Shown: one piece after another, positions 15,983-23,933 of the stretch
Position numbering within the stretch: the stretch's first letter is position 1
Layout: each line of letters starts with the position of its first letter
DNA from: Candidatus Shapirobacteria bacterium UBA1420
GTDB lineage: Bacteria; Patescibacteriota; Microgenomatia; UBA12405
Direction of reading: 5' to 3'
DNA length: 25,112 nt
Assembly (NCBI GenBank): GCA_002304845.1
Contig: DBPM01000039.1
Coordinates: forward strand, 3,598 to 28,709
Translations under genes and position numbers: made by a program
Notes under the pieces: generated by a model
Databases searched by the model: none
What the model was told of the DNA's origin: nothing
The model's input: the letters and a program-made list of their open reading frames with translations, nothing else

Positions 15983-16751
15983 TGTGAAAAAATGCTTGTG
16001 TTAAGTTTACATTTTTAACTAATTTTTGTGACCGCAGACACATGTAAACATACTGGCTTGTAAACAAAAGCAGATTAACCATTTTAACCCAAACATGACT
16101 TTTTTTTCCGTCTAAGTGTGCTTTTAAAGGATTACTTTTGATTTTAAAATCATAACCGGTAGCTAAAAATTTTTTAACCCAGGCATTTTCTCTTAAAAAT
16201 TTTTCATAAGTCTTTTCCCTATTTAAAATCACCTTCATCATTATCAAGTCAGTCGCATTTTTTAAATTTTCTTTATCAGTTGGTATTTTTAAATTATTTT
16301 CTGACAACCACAGATTAAAACAAAATTCATTGGCTTTTTCTTTTTTTCTAAATTTTCGGTGGGGGATTTGATGCCACCACACATAAATTCGCAAATACAA
16401 TCGCCACCACCACAGTTGATGACTTTGAGTGACTATTAACAAATCAATATCACTGCTTTTTTTAGCCCATTCTGCCGCCACACTCCCCGTGACTCCCACC
16501 ATTAAAATTCCTTTCATTTTTGATAAATGTTCTTGCGTCAGCTTTTGAGCCTTTCTCATTTTTCCTTGCCAGTCATTGTTCTCATATTGATAATTGACTG
16601 ACTTTTTCTGAAATTGATCTAAAATTTCCTGTTTAGAAAATACTTGTGGTGATATTAATCTCTCAAATATTTGTTGTTTATTAAGTTTTTGTCCATATTT
16701 AAGAGCATATTTTCTAGTTTCGTCAATTGCTCTTTTTAGTCCCATTTCCAT
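15972..16751 (-). CDS. nucleotidyltransferase-domain protein
   Basis: 259 aa. VGVTGSVAAEWAKKSSDIDLLIV (about 85-107) is the polymerase-beta-type nucleotidyltransferase motif GS-x10-DxD, with Gly-Ser 89-90 and Asp 101/Asp 103. The rest is not recognised: a basic N-terminal helix-rich part, a Trp-rich stretch (LWWWRLYLRIYVWWHQ, about 113-128) and a hydrophobic segment near 225-240. It could adenylylate or uridylylate a protein or small molecule, but the third acidic residue is not obvious. It heads the PBP operon. Start ATG at 16751 is supported by AAGGAG 9 nt upstream; a second ATG two codons later is possible. Confidence 0.8.
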   Translation of the reverse strand: MEMGLKRAIDETRKYALKYGQKLNKQQIFERLISPQVFSKQEILDQFQKKSVNYQYENNDWQGKMRKAQKLTQEHLSKMKGILMVGVTGSVAAEWAKKSSDIDLLIVTQSHQLWWWRLYLRIYVWWHQIPHRKFRKKEKANEFCFNLWLSENNLKIPTDKENLKNATDLIMMKVILNREKTYEKFLRENAWVKKFLATGYDFKIKSNPLKAHLDGKKSHVWVKMVNLLLFTSQYVYMCLRSQKLVKNVNLTQAFFHNEN

Positions 16752-16760
16752 CTATTTTAA

Positions 16761-16780
16761 CTCCTTCTTGATATAATATA
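16761..16780. promoter_or_regulatory. shared divergent promoter region with a Shine-Dalgarno sequence
   Basis: The 40-bp gap between the nucleotidyltransferase and GT2 starts holds, on the plus strand, an extended -10 (TG-A-TATAAT, 16769-16777) 14 nt before the ATG at 16792, with an overlapping TATACT (16777-16782) 9 nt before it. On the minus strand TATATT (16775-16780) serves the opposite gene, and AAGGAG (16761-16766) is its ribosome binding site. The -10 boxes overlap. Confidence 0.5.
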
Positions 16781-16791
16781 CTTCAGTCTTC

Positions 16792-18327
16792 ATGAACAAA
16801 AACAGCAAACGCTATCGTTTTTATGAAATGATTCCCGGGCTTTTTGCCTGGTTTGTGATTCTTTTTCCTATTTGGGGTTCCTTTGTTGTTCCCAAAGCTG
16901 TAGCCTATTTCGTTTTCGCTTTCTTGGTTTATTGGCTTTTTCAATCCTTTAAAGCTGCCATTTTAGCTCTGATGGGTTATCGTAAAATTAAGTCTGCTAC
17001 CGCTACCAATTGGTTGTCTCGCTTCAATGATGATTTTCGGGCTGACTGGCTCAAGTATCGAGACATTAACCACGTCATTATTATTTCTTCTTACAAAGAA
17101 CCGCCTCAAGTAATTGAAATGGCCTTTTCCTCTTTAGCTGCTCAAATTGATATTGATCTTCAAAAGATTCACGTTGTTTTAGCTCAAGAAGAAAGAGCCG
17201 GAGCCGAAAATAATCAAGCTACCATTGACTATTTTCAAAATAAATATGCCCACACCTTTGGCTCTCTCACCTTTACCGAGCACCCAGCCAATATTCCCGG
17301 GGAAATTGCAGGTAAACATACCAATGAAGCTTGGGCCGCCCGTTATTTTGAAAAACACTTTTTTGGTCCTAAAGTACCGGCATCTCGTCGCTTAAAAATT
17401 GAACACTGTACTTTAACCTCCTGCGACGTGGATACCATTTTTAATCCTAAATATTTTTCCGCCCTGACTTATTACTTTGCCTCCAGTCCCGATCGTTATC
17501 TTAAATTTTGGCAATCACCTATTTTTTGGCATCATAATATCAATAGTGTCCCGGCTCCCATCCGTATCATTGGTACCATGGGCAATGTTATCCATATTGC
17601 TAATATTCAGGAGCCCGATGGTCTCTTTTTTAATTATTCTTGCTATTCCTCCTCTTATAAATTAATCAAATCCGCCGGTTATTGGGATCCTGACATGATC
17701 CCCGAAGATTGGCATATTTTTTTACAAACCTTTTTCAGTAGCGGTGGTCGTACCTCAGTTTCACCTATTTTTCTTCCGACTGTAGTTGACGCTCCTGACG
17801 GTAAAAATTATTTTTCTGCTCTTAAAAACCGTTATGATCAATGTGTTCGTCATGCTTGGGGTGCCACTGATATTCCCTATGCCATCGAACAAGCTCGCCT
17901 GCACCCGGAAATTCCTTTATTGAGTCGTCTCCTCCGTATTTACAAATTGATTCAAACCCATTTTATTTGGTCCAGTAATTGGTTCATTCTCACTCTGGGA
18001 ACTTCTTTACCAGTTATCTTAAATCCCAAGTTTTTTAATACTGCTCTCGGCTACAATTTACCTCGAGTTTCCAATCTGATTCTGACTCTCTGTCTGATTC
18101 CTTTATTTGTCCTAATTGTCCTTGATTGGAAACTTAGACCTAAAGATCAGCAAAAAGGTACTTGGAATTTTATTAAAAACATGCTCCAGTGGCCTCTCAT
18201 GCCGGTGGCCACTTTGGCCCTCTCAGTTTTACCTGGACTTTATTCTCATACCCGTCTTCTCTTAGGCAAGCGCCTGGAATACAAAACCACTGCTAAGGGT
18301 GCTTCTACTCCAAACAGTGTAAAATAG
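16792..18327 (+). CDS. membrane-bound glycosyltransferase, GT2-like
   Basis: 511 aa. Two N-terminal helices (about 15-60), a GT-A catalytic domain, and about three C-terminal helices (about 395-485). Catalytic motifs: HVIIISSYKEPP (94-105) at the start of the domain, DVD at 212-214 (SCDVDTIFNPKY) for metal and nucleotide-sugar binding, ED at 305-306 (MIPEDWHIF) as the likely base, and QCVRHAWG (350-357), equivalent to the QxxRW motif of processive enzymes. It likely adds sugar to a lipid-linked or extruded glycan at the cytoplasmic face. It heads a four-gene envelope glycan operon. The insertion of about 60 residues between the first and DVD motifs is longer than in simple GT2 enzymes. Confidence 0.87.
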   Translation: MNKNSKRYRFYEMIPGLFAWFVILFPIWGSFVVPKAVAYFVFAFLVYWLFQSFKAAILALMGYRKIKSATATNWLSRFNDDFRADWLKYRDINHVIIISSYKEPPQVIEMAFSSLAAQIDIDLQKIHVVLAQEERAGAENNQATIDYFQNKYAHTFGSLTFTEHPANIPGEIAGKHTNEAWAARYFEKHFFGPKVPASRRLKIEHCTLTSCDVDTIFNPKYFSALTYYFASSPDRYLKFWQSPIFWHHNINSVPAPIRIIGTMGNVIHIANIQEPDGLFFNYSCYSSSYKLIKSAGYWDPDMIPEDWHIFLQTFFSSGGRTSVSPIFLPTVVDAPDGKNYFSALKNRYDQCVRHAWGATDIPYAIEQARLHPEIPLLSRLLRIYKLIQTHFIWSSNWFILTLGTSLPVILNPKFFNTALGYNLPRVSNLILTLCLIPLFVLIVLDWKLRPKDQQKGTWNFIKNMLQWPLMPVATLALSVLPGLYSHTRLLLGKRLEYKTTAKGASTPNSVK

Positions 18328-18331
18328 CTTA

Positions 18332-19765
18332 ATGTTGTGGTCACTGATTCTCTTTTTCTTCTTACGTCTCCCTTCTCTTTTTGAACCTTATTGGTACGGT
18401 GATGAGGGCATTTATCTGGCCTTAGGTCAAGGAATTCGCAGTGGCTTGACACTTTATTCTCAAATTCACGATAACAAACCTCCTACACTTTATTACTTGG
18501 CTGCTTTATCGCAAACCGTTTTGGGCTTTCGTCTTTTACTCTTACTTTGGATGATACCTACTATTTATTTCTTTTATCGCCTGGCTCTAAAATTTTTCGA
18601 AAAAAAACCGGCCAAATTAGCGACCCTACTCTTTTTAATCCTTACTTCTATTCCCTTATTTGAGGGCAATATTGCCAATGCCGAAATTTTTATGCTTTTA
18701 CCCACCATCGCCGCTGTCTATCTTCTTCTCTCTACACCTCTTGTTTCTTGTCTCGCCTGCCTGCCGGCAGGCAGGTTTCTTGTTTCTGGTTTCTTACTCG
18801 GTTTTGCCTTCACTATCAAAGTTCCTGTGGCCATCGAATTTGCTTTCTTTTTTCTCTGGATTTTTGTTTTTTTTAAAGATAAATTTTTAGTCAAACTCAA
18901 AAATCTCTTTCTTTTTACTCTGGGCTTTTTCTTACCCATCCTTTTATATCTGATTTATTTTTGGAAACAAGGGGCCCTCCAACCTTTTTTAGTGTCTTCA
19001 TTACTGCAAAACTTTGGTTATCTCTCTTCGTGGAGTACCGGCACTCATCAAGCTTCAGCTACTTCCGGAGGTCTGATTACTAGGGGAGTGGTCATGCTGT
19101 TGCTTTGGCTTTTTGCTTATATCTTATATCGTCGTCAAAAAATTTCTCGACAGTTTTTATTTCTATTTGCCTGGTTTTTTGCCGCTCTGATGGGTGTCCT
19201 GTTACCGGGACGTCCCTATCCTCATTATCTGATTCAGATTTTACCCCCTTTTTGTTTATTGGTTTTTTATTTTTCCAAGTATTTATTACCTTCACTCTTA
19301 GCTGTTGTTATTCTCATTTATTCTCTGTTTCATTTTAAATTTTATTTTTATCCTGTCTTTTCCTATTATCAAAATTTTTACAATCATGTTCTTCATCTCC
19401 GATCTCGCGATGATTATCGCCGTTTTTTTGGCGATAGGGTTCCAGATTTTTACCACATAGCCAATCGTGTTCGAGCACTATCCACCCCACAGGATACCTT
19501 GTTTATCTGGGGTGACGATGCCTATCTCTATCCCTTAAGTCAGCGTTTGCCCGCCACTAAATATTTAGTGGCTTATCATATTGTCGATTTCCAGGGTCAC
19601 GATTTAACTATGTCTCAACTTAAAGCTCAGACTCCGGCTGTTATTGTTTATTATCCTCAACCCTCCCGGCCTTTTCCCCAATTAGATACTTTTATCAATC
19701 GCTATTATCATCTAGTCGACCAAATTGGTACTGCCTCTATTTACCGTTATAATCAATCACCTTAA
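18332..19765 (+). CDS. GT-C type membrane glycosyltransferase (PMT/ArnT-like)
   Basis: 477 aa with about ten hydrophobic segments. GDEGIYLALGQGI (23-35) gives the acidic residues Asp 24/Glu 25 in the first outer loop, and DNKPP (47-51) is the matching family signature of dolichyl-/undecaprenyl-phosphate-dependent mannosyl- and arabinosyltransferases. The C-terminal domain (about 370-477) faces the outside. It would move a sugar from a polyprenyl phosphate carrier to an acceptor on the outer face. A 20-bp palindrome is inserted in-frame and encodes ACLPAGR at 142-148 in the middle of a hydrophobic region. The gene follows GT2 after 4 bp and its stop overlaps the next start (TAATG). Confidence 0.88.
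   Translation: MLWSLILFFFLRLPSLFEPYWYGDEGIYLALGQGIRSGLTLYSQIHDNKPPTLYYLAALSQTVLGFRLLLLLWMIPTIYFFYRLALKFFEKKPAKLATLLFLILTSIPLFEGNIANAEIFMLLPTIAAVYLLLSTPLVSCLACLPAGRFLVSGFLLGFAFTIKVPVAIEFAFFFLWIFVFFKDKFLVKLKNLFLFTLGFFLPILLYLIYFWKQGALQPFLVSSLLQNFGYLSSWSTGTHQASATSGGLITRGVVMLLLWLFAYILYRRQKISRQFLFLFAWFFAALMGVLLPGRPYPHYLIQILPPFCLLVFYFSKYLLPSLLAVVILIYSLFHFKFYFYPVFSYYQNFYNHVLHLRSRDDYRRFFGDRVPDFYHIANRVRALSTPQDTLFIWGDDAYLYPLSQRLPATKYLVAYHIVDFQGHDLTMSQLKAQTPAVIVYYPQPSRPFPQLDTFINRYYHLVDQIGTASIYRYNQSP
18756..18775. repeat. 20-bp perfect palindrome inserted in-frame in the GT-C gene
   Basis: CCTGCCTGCCGGCAGGCAGG is its own reverse complement and much more GC-rich than its surroundings. Similar sequences flank it (CTTGTTTCTTG at 18740-18750; TTTCTTGTTTCTGG at 18776-18789). 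It translates to the CLPAGR / PAGRQA type of peptide that I recall as a frequent in-frame insert in CPR proteins. Confidence 0.75.
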
Positions 19766-20139
19766 TGCTGAAAAATATTTCACTCTTTTTTGATCGTCTC
19801 GGTAAATTTTGGCAAGAACCTTTCAACTATCCTATTTTAAGACTTTCCTTCGTCTTACTTGTTTTTCAAATCGTTTTAATTCTTTGGTTTTATAAAAATT
19901 TACCACCTCAAATTCCCCTCTATTTTTCTCGTCCTTGGGGTGCTTCCTGGCTCGCCTCTACCTCTTCCATTTTTATTTTGCCCATTTTTACACTTCTGAC
20001 TATTATTTTAAATTATTCTCTAGCTTTTTATTATCGTCCTAAAAAAGACTTCGTGGCTAAAATTTTAGTCATTTTTACCCCTATTATCGCCCTTTTTTCA
20101 GTTATTGCTGTGGCCCAAATCATTTCCTTATCACTATGA
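19765..20139 (+). CDS. small multi-pass membrane protein
   Basis: 124 aa with three hydrophobic segments (about 27-43, 65-90 and 98-122). The stretch NLPPQIPLYFSRPWG (about 45-59) between the first and second helix resembles the loop of DUF1648/SdpI-like proteins, but the match is weak and no function is claimed. The ATG overlaps the GT-C stop (TAATG) and the stop overlaps the next start (ATGA), so it is translationally coupled to both envelope glycan enzymes. Confidence 0.7.
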   Translation: MLKNISLFFDRLGKFWQEPFNYPILRLSFVLLVFQIVLILWFYKNLPPQIPLYFSRPWGASWLASTSSIFILPIFTLLTIILNYSLAFYYRPKKDFVAKILVIFTPIIALFSVIAVAQIISLSL

Positions 20140-21206
20140 TTGACCCCCTCCATCTCTTTTTAATTATCTTTATTTCCGCCATCATTAGTTATTCTTTACA
20201 TCCTCCTGTTATCAAGTTTTTTACCTCCCATAAATGGCTCGAGAACCCTCGTCTCAAGCAAAAGAAAAGCGGTAACGCCACCGCCACTACCATTGTGCCT
20301 CGAGGAGGTGGTTTACCGATTTTTATCAGTATTTTGGTTACCTCGCTCATCTTTTTGCCTCTGGATAAACATCTTTTAGGTATTCTCTTGGCGGCAGCTT
20401 TAGCCCTCGTCGTTGGTTTAGTTGATGACGTTAAAGACATTAGCCCCAAATTTCGTTTATTTACCAATTTTCTTTCAGCTTTAATTGTGGTGGCGTCTGG
20501 CATCGGTATTGCCTATGTTTCAAATCCTTTTGGAGGTATCATCGATCTTTCCCAACCTCAAATTCATTTTAATTTTTTCGGTCCTCACAGTATTTGGGTC
20601 TTGGCTGATATTGTGGCTGTTTTTTGGATTATGTGGTGTATGAATTTTGTCGGTTGGTCGGCTGGAGTCGAAGGTCAACTACCCGGTTTTGTAGCCATCT
20701 CAGCTTTCTTTATCGGTATTCTGGCTCTCCGCTATTCGACCGATGCCACCCAATGGCCGGTAATTATTTTAGCCTTCATTGTTTCCGGGGCCTATTTAGG
20801 CTTCCTGCCCTGGAACTTTTATCCTCAAAAAATTATGCCAGGTTATAGCGGTAAAAGTCTGGCTGGTTTTATGTTAGCGGTTCTGTCTATTCTCTCCGGG
20901 GCCAAATTAGCCACCCTAATTTTTTTACTGGCTGTACCCATGCTTGATGCTATCTTTGTGATTGCTTATCGACTTTGGCATAAACGCCCGCCTTTAATGT
21001 CCGACGGCAATCATCTTCATCACCACTTACTTAAACGAGGTTGGGGTCGCCGTCGTATTTCTCTCTTTTATTGGTTTCTTAGTCTTTCTCTCGGTATTCT
21101 CTCTCTCTTTCTGAATAGTCAACAAAAATTTTATACCTTCTTAGGTATCGCCATTCTCTTTTTTAGCCTCACTCTACGATTTTTTCGGCGTAACGCTTCG
21201 CAATAA
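20136..21206 (+). CDS. polyprenyl-phosphate sugar-1-phosphate transferase, WecA/MraY superfamily (GT4)
   Basis: 356 aa with about ten membrane helices. It would start a lipid-linked glycan by moving a sugar-1-phosphate from a UDP-sugar to undecaprenyl phosphate. Visible signatures: VPRGGGLP (54-61), GLVDDVKD (94-101) with Asp 97/98, PMLDAIF (Asp 271), and the cytoplasmic SDGNHLHHHLLKRG (289-302), equivalent to the WecA HIHH motif. Two motifs are altered: the usual DGxDG is AGVEG (176-180), and GDSGS is GYSGK (236-240). I recall similar changes in other CPR homologues, so it may be a distinct subfamily rather than a dead enzyme. The 3' end overlaps the opposite PEGA lipoprotein gene by 38 bp. 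Confidence 0.9.
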   Translation: MIDPLHLFLIIFISAIISYSLHPPVIKFFTSHKWLENPRLKQKKSGNATATTIVPRGGGLPIFISILVTSLIFLPLDKHLLGILLAAALALVVGLVDDVKDISPKFRLFTNFLSALIVVASGIGIAYVSNPFGGIIDLSQPQIHFNFFGPHSIWVLADIVAVFWIMWCMNFVGWSAGVEGQLPGFVAISAFFIGILALRYSTDATQWPVIILAFIVSGAYLGFLPWNFYPQKIMPGYSGKSLAGFMLAVLSILSGAKLATLIFLLAVPMLDAIFVIAYRLWHKRPPLMSDGNHLHHHLLKRGWGRRRISLFYWFLSLSLGILSLFLNSQQKFYTFLGIAILFFSLTLRFFRRNASQ

Positions 21207-21951
21207 AGCCTTGATGTTCTCCAAAGACCACATGATACCAAGTCCCTTCCTCTCCCAAAAGCTCCATTTTTTCTCCAGTGTCTACCTTGCCTATTTCTCG
21301 TCCGGCTTCACTGGGCGTTTCCCTGACTCTTAACCAGCCCGTTCCGGTTGAGAGTATTTTGACCATTTCTTTTTTAATTTCTATGGGCGCTACAGTTGGT
21401 AATGCCTCCATTTGCCTTTTATCCACCCCCAGTTTGGCATCAATCAACATCTGGTAACCTTCCACTGTCCTTACCATCAGATTTAATTGTTTGTAGCCCG
21501 GAAAACTGATGGCTAATTTTCTGTCACCCGCCTCGATTTTTTCAATCTTAGCCGGCGTCGTATTTTTAATCTCATTATCCACCGAAATAATCGCTCCTCC
21601 CGGACTGGAACTCACCAAAATACTGCCAGCTTGACCGCTTTTTTCCATGGACAGAACATAACCACTGTCTTCATCAAAATTCCATCCAATCACCGAAGTC
21701 ACATTATTTTCCAGACGGATTTTTCGCTCCCAAATTTGATCAGGAGAAGCCACTAGTTTCAAATCAATTTCTCCGGGCGTTAAATTCAAATTTTTATACT
21801 TACTTTCGCCTGCTTGCCGGCCATTAATGTATACTTGAGCTGTTGGTATGGTCGATATTTCTAAACCCGCTTTACCCTCATTACAAGCACTCAAAAACAA
21901 AGCTCCGCAGAGGAGTACCGCTATTTTAATCGTTATTATCTTTTTATTCAT
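21169..21951 (-). CDS. lipoprotein with PEGA repeats and a C-terminal SH3 domain
   Basis: 260 aa from the ATG at 21951. A lipoprotein signal peptide ends in LSAC (Cys about 22). Two PEGA domains follow: one from about GLEISTIPTAQVYINGRQAG and one from GSILVSSSPGGAIISVDNE, each with the PxGAxVxVDG-like turn. The last ~65 residues form a bacterial SH3 domain (GWLRVRETPSEAGREIG, then GTWYHV, GFIAKRY), likely for binding cell-wall material. The frame is open for 52 codons upstream of this ATG, but that part is only antisense to the Thr/Pro linker of CapA, so the start with the signal peptide is chosen. The 5' end overlaps capA on the other strand. Confidence 0.88.
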   Translation of the reverse strand: MNKKIITIKIAVLLCGALFLSACNEGKAGLEISTIPTAQVYINGRQAGESKYKNLNLTPGEIDLKLVASPDQIWERKIRLENNVTSVIGWNFDEDSGYVLSMEKSGQAGSILVSSSPGGAIISVDNEIKNTTPAKIEKIEAGDRKLAISFPGYKQLNLMVRTVEGYQMLIDAKLGVDKRQMEALPTVAPIEIKKEMVKILSTGTGWLRVRETPSEAGREIGKVDTGEKMELLGEEGTWYHVVFGEHQGFIAKRYAEKIVE

Positions 21952-22843
21952 ATCTGGTCTGTTATATTCTATCCTGTTCTCCAAAAAAATAACTCCCTCA
22001 TCTAATTCGACTGTCCAACCCACATCCACTCCCACAGCCACCCCGACCCCCACTCCCGTAGTTTCTATAGGTTTAGTTGGCGATTTAGGTCTGGGTCGCC
22101 ATATCACCTCGACTGCCCGCCATAAAAATAATTTTAATTGGTCTTTTGAAAAAATTTCTTCTTGGCTTCAGTTCCATGATTTTAACGTCGCCAATCTGGA
22201 AAGTCCCATTATTTCCAATTGTCCCGAAGGTAAAACCGGTACTTTCACTTTTTGTGGTGATGAAAGATTTTTACCCTATCTTCAGGAAAATAAATTTGTT
22301 TTTAATCTCGCCAACAATCATATTTTTAACTATGGACAGGAAGGTTATCTGCAAACCAAAAAATTTTTAACCGATTTTAATTTGACTTACTTTCCTGACT
22401 TTGCCACCAAAGAAGTCAACGGTATTCGTTTTGGCTTTTTAGGTTATGATTTTATTTCCAATCCCAAGCTGGATCCTCAAATTCTATTAAATGATGTTCA
22501 AAAATATGATCCTCAGGTTGACTGGCTCATTGTTTCGATTCACTGGGGTAATGAGTACTTGCCGGCCGCCGAAACCTGGCGGGTTAATTTAGCCCAACAA
22601 TTAATTGACGCTGGTGCTGATATCATTCACGGTCATCACCCTCACGTCTGGCAGGATTATGAAATTTATCGGGATAAACCTCTTTTTTACTCCTTTGGTA
22701 ATTTTGTTTTTGATCAATCCTGGTCTTACGAAACTTCCCATTCTCAAATCGCCCGACTTCAACTCTCCAAAGACAAATTAGAATCTCTTGAATTGTTTCC
22801 CATCGAAATCAACTTCAACTCCCAGCCGGCCTTGATGCCTTAA
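21848..22843 (+). CDS. CapA-family (poly-gamma-glutamate synthesis-like) metallophosphatase-fold protein
   Basis: 331 aa. An N-terminal membrane anchor (about 24-44), a Thr/Pro linker (TPTATPTPTP, 61-70), then the CapA domain: VGDLGLGR (77-84), NLESPI (about 115-120), ANNHIFNYGQEG, SIHWGNEY and IIHGHHPHVWQ with the metal-binding histidines, and YSFGNFVFDQ. All motifs are intact. CapA proteins are tied to capsule or poly-gamma-glutamate production, but their exact reaction is unsettled. No other ATG, GTG or TTG start is available downstream of 21848 before the domain, so the start lies within the opposite lipoprotein gene; a rarer start codon near the anchor cannot be excluded. TATACT at 21830-21835 may serve as its -10. 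Confidence 0.9.
   Translation: MVDISKPALPSLQALKNKAPQRSTAILIVIIFLFISGLLYSILFSKKITPSSNSTVQPTSTPTATPTPTPVVSIGLVGDLGLGRHITSTARHKNNFNWSFEKISSWLQFHDFNVANLESPIISNCPEGKTGTFTFCGDERFLPYLQENKFVFNLANNHIFNYGQEGYLQTKKFLTDFNLTYFPDFATKEVNGIRFGFLGYDFISNPKLDPQILLNDVQKYDPQVDWLIVSIHWGNEYLPAAETWRVNLAQQLIDAGADIIHGHHPHVWQDYEIYRDKPLFYSFGNFVFDQSWSYETSHSQIARLQLSKDKLESLELFPIEINFNSQPALMP
21961..21966 (-). promoter_or_regulatory. possible -10 box for the PEGA/SH3 lipoprotein
   Basis: TATAAC on the minus strand, 9 nt before the ATG at 21951, lying within the CapA reading frame. No clear -35 or ribosome binding site is seen. Confidence 0.35.
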
Positions 22844-22948
22844 AGACACTGCGGTTGATATTCACCCTTACCAATCAATTCATTTATCCCTTCCCAAGTA
22901 AAATATTTTTCCGATATGGGTATTATCCGTTCCTGTGGCCATTTTTGT
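22840..22948 (-). pseudogene. duplicated 3' fragment of the small membrane-protein gene
   Basis: The minus strand encodes KQKWPQERIIPISEKYF and onward to EYQPQCL, almost the same as the end of the 68-aa protein at 23934-24140, but a TGA lies just upstream and there is no start. It is a truncated copy abutting the capA stop. The identical DNA over 85 bp shows that the copying is recent. Confidence 0.8.
22846..22946 (+). repeat. 101-bp direct repeat, left copy
   Basis: Matches 23940-24040 with three mismatches; 22852-22936 is an unbroken identical 85-bp core. It flanks one side of the cassette with the 289-aa gene. Confidence 0.93.
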
Positions 22949-22988
22949 TTTCAGGCGCCGGCCAGCACACCCCTACTCATTTTAAAAC

Positions 22989-23858
22989 TTAGACTCTATG
23001 TCTTTTGTAAAAATCCTCCACTTTTTCATTTAAACCAAATCTTTGCAACACTCGAGCACACTTTCGCAAGTCCCTAAACATCTCTTCATAAATTTTTTTA
23101 TACTCATTCATCCCTAAAGTAGTGGTCTGATTATTACTACGAGGATCAAAACCAGTTTTCATTTTGCATTTTCTAGGAATCGATTTCAAAAACTTATCTA
23201 CCATTTTGTTTAGTGTTTTCATGTCCATAAACTGGATTTTAAAACCCGTGTTATAAGCAGGTAAAGGTATATCTATATACCGCCATACACCATAATAATC
23301 ACAATCTTCCATTTGTTTACCAATTTTTAGTTTTTTTAACCAAGTTTTTACTAAATAACTTGGAAAATCGTCTAAAACTGTTTCTGACACCTTTTCTGCA
23401 AACCTTTCTTCACCCTCTGTTAAGTGAGGTAAATTAGGGTTATTACTACTAATCACACGTTTTGACTCGACTTCAAACCTGCAAACATTCACCAACTTTG
23501 ATAAATCGTTATTGACCACTTGTCCATGCCTCAACTCATATGCATCCAACGCCTCTTTATCACCACTCTTTGCAAAACTATATACAAAAAATAGTTTTTC
23601 ATTTTCATTGTATCTTGCTGACAACTTCTTTAAAATATTAAATTCTGTTTTTAATATACCCCCAATATTGTCTAAGTTTTTCAAAAAAACTGGTTGTAAA
23701 TCATCTGATAACAAAGGATAATCATTTCTCAATAAGTATAAGAACCGCTGTTCTCTTTTTAAGCCTGACAAGAGTACTTCGTCAATTTGCCTTTGTTCTG
23801 GGCTTAAAGCTAGTGTTGATTCAGGATTAACAGCACCAAGTAATTCCTTATTTCTCAT
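22989..23858 (-). CDS. unrecognised 289-aa protein in a repeat-flanked cassette
   Basis: No family recognised. It is soluble, Lys/Glu-rich and mostly helical-looking, with no signal peptide or membrane helix. Visible features: a Leu-rich N-terminal half (LLSGLKREQRFLYLLRNDYPLL, broken by charged residues), KLSARYNENEKLFFVYSFAK, an aromatic DCDYYGVWRYIDIPLPAY stretch in the middle, and a basic C-terminus (KKIYEEMFRDLRKCARVLQ). No helix-turn-helix, nuclease, recombinase or kinase motif is seen. It has its own promoter (TAGACA, 18 bp, TATATT) ending 6 nt before the ATG at 23858. It is the only gene between two ~101-bp direct repeats, which suggests a mobile or recently gained cassette. Confidence 0.75.
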   Translation of the reverse strand: MRNKELLGAVNPESTLALSPEQRQIDEVLLSGLKREQRFLYLLRNDYPLLSDDLQPVFLKNLDNIGGILKTEFNILKKLSARYNENEKLFFVYSFAKSGDKEALDAYELRHGQVVNNDLSKLVNVCRFEVESKRVISSNNPNLPHLTEGEERFAEKVSETVLDDFPSYLVKTWLKKLKIGKQMEDCDYYGVWRYIDIPLPAYNTGFKIQFMDMKTLNKMVDKFLKSIPRKCKMKTGFDPRSNNQTTTLGMNEYKKIYEEMFRDLRKCARVLQRFGLNEKVEDFYKRHRV

Positions 23859-23864
23859 GTTTTT

Positions 23865-23894
23865 AATATATTAAAATAAATTAAAATGTGTCTA
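23865..23894 (-). promoter_or_regulatory. promoter of the cassette gene
   Basis: On the minus strand TAGACA (23889-23894), an 18-bp AT-rich spacer and TATATT (23865-23870) lie 6 nt before the ATG at 23858. There is no ribosome binding site, so a leaderless mRNA is likely. Confidence 0.55.
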
Positions 23895-23933
23895 ATAATA
23901 TCACAAACCATGCTAAATTATTATTCTCAAGAC

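Noticed and set aside
18246..19338. Short frames in both strands within the GT-C gene, including repeats of PAGRQA peptides
   Set aside because: They are alternative readings of the palindrome and of the biased codon use; the 477-aa frame has family motifs.
22016..22064. CCC/ACC-rich tandem repeat
   Set aside because: It is degenerate at the DNA level and encodes an ordinary Thr/Pro linker between the CapA anchor and domain.
21952..22107. N-terminal extension of the PEGA lipoprotein reading frame (Gly/Val-rich)
   Set aside because: It is antisense to the Thr/Pro linker of CapA, and a proper lipoprotein signal peptide starts at 21951.
22947..22988. GC-rich GGCGCCGGCC stretch as a third copy of the dispersed repeat
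   Set aside because: It shares only a few GC bases with the 32-bp consensus and does not align over its length.
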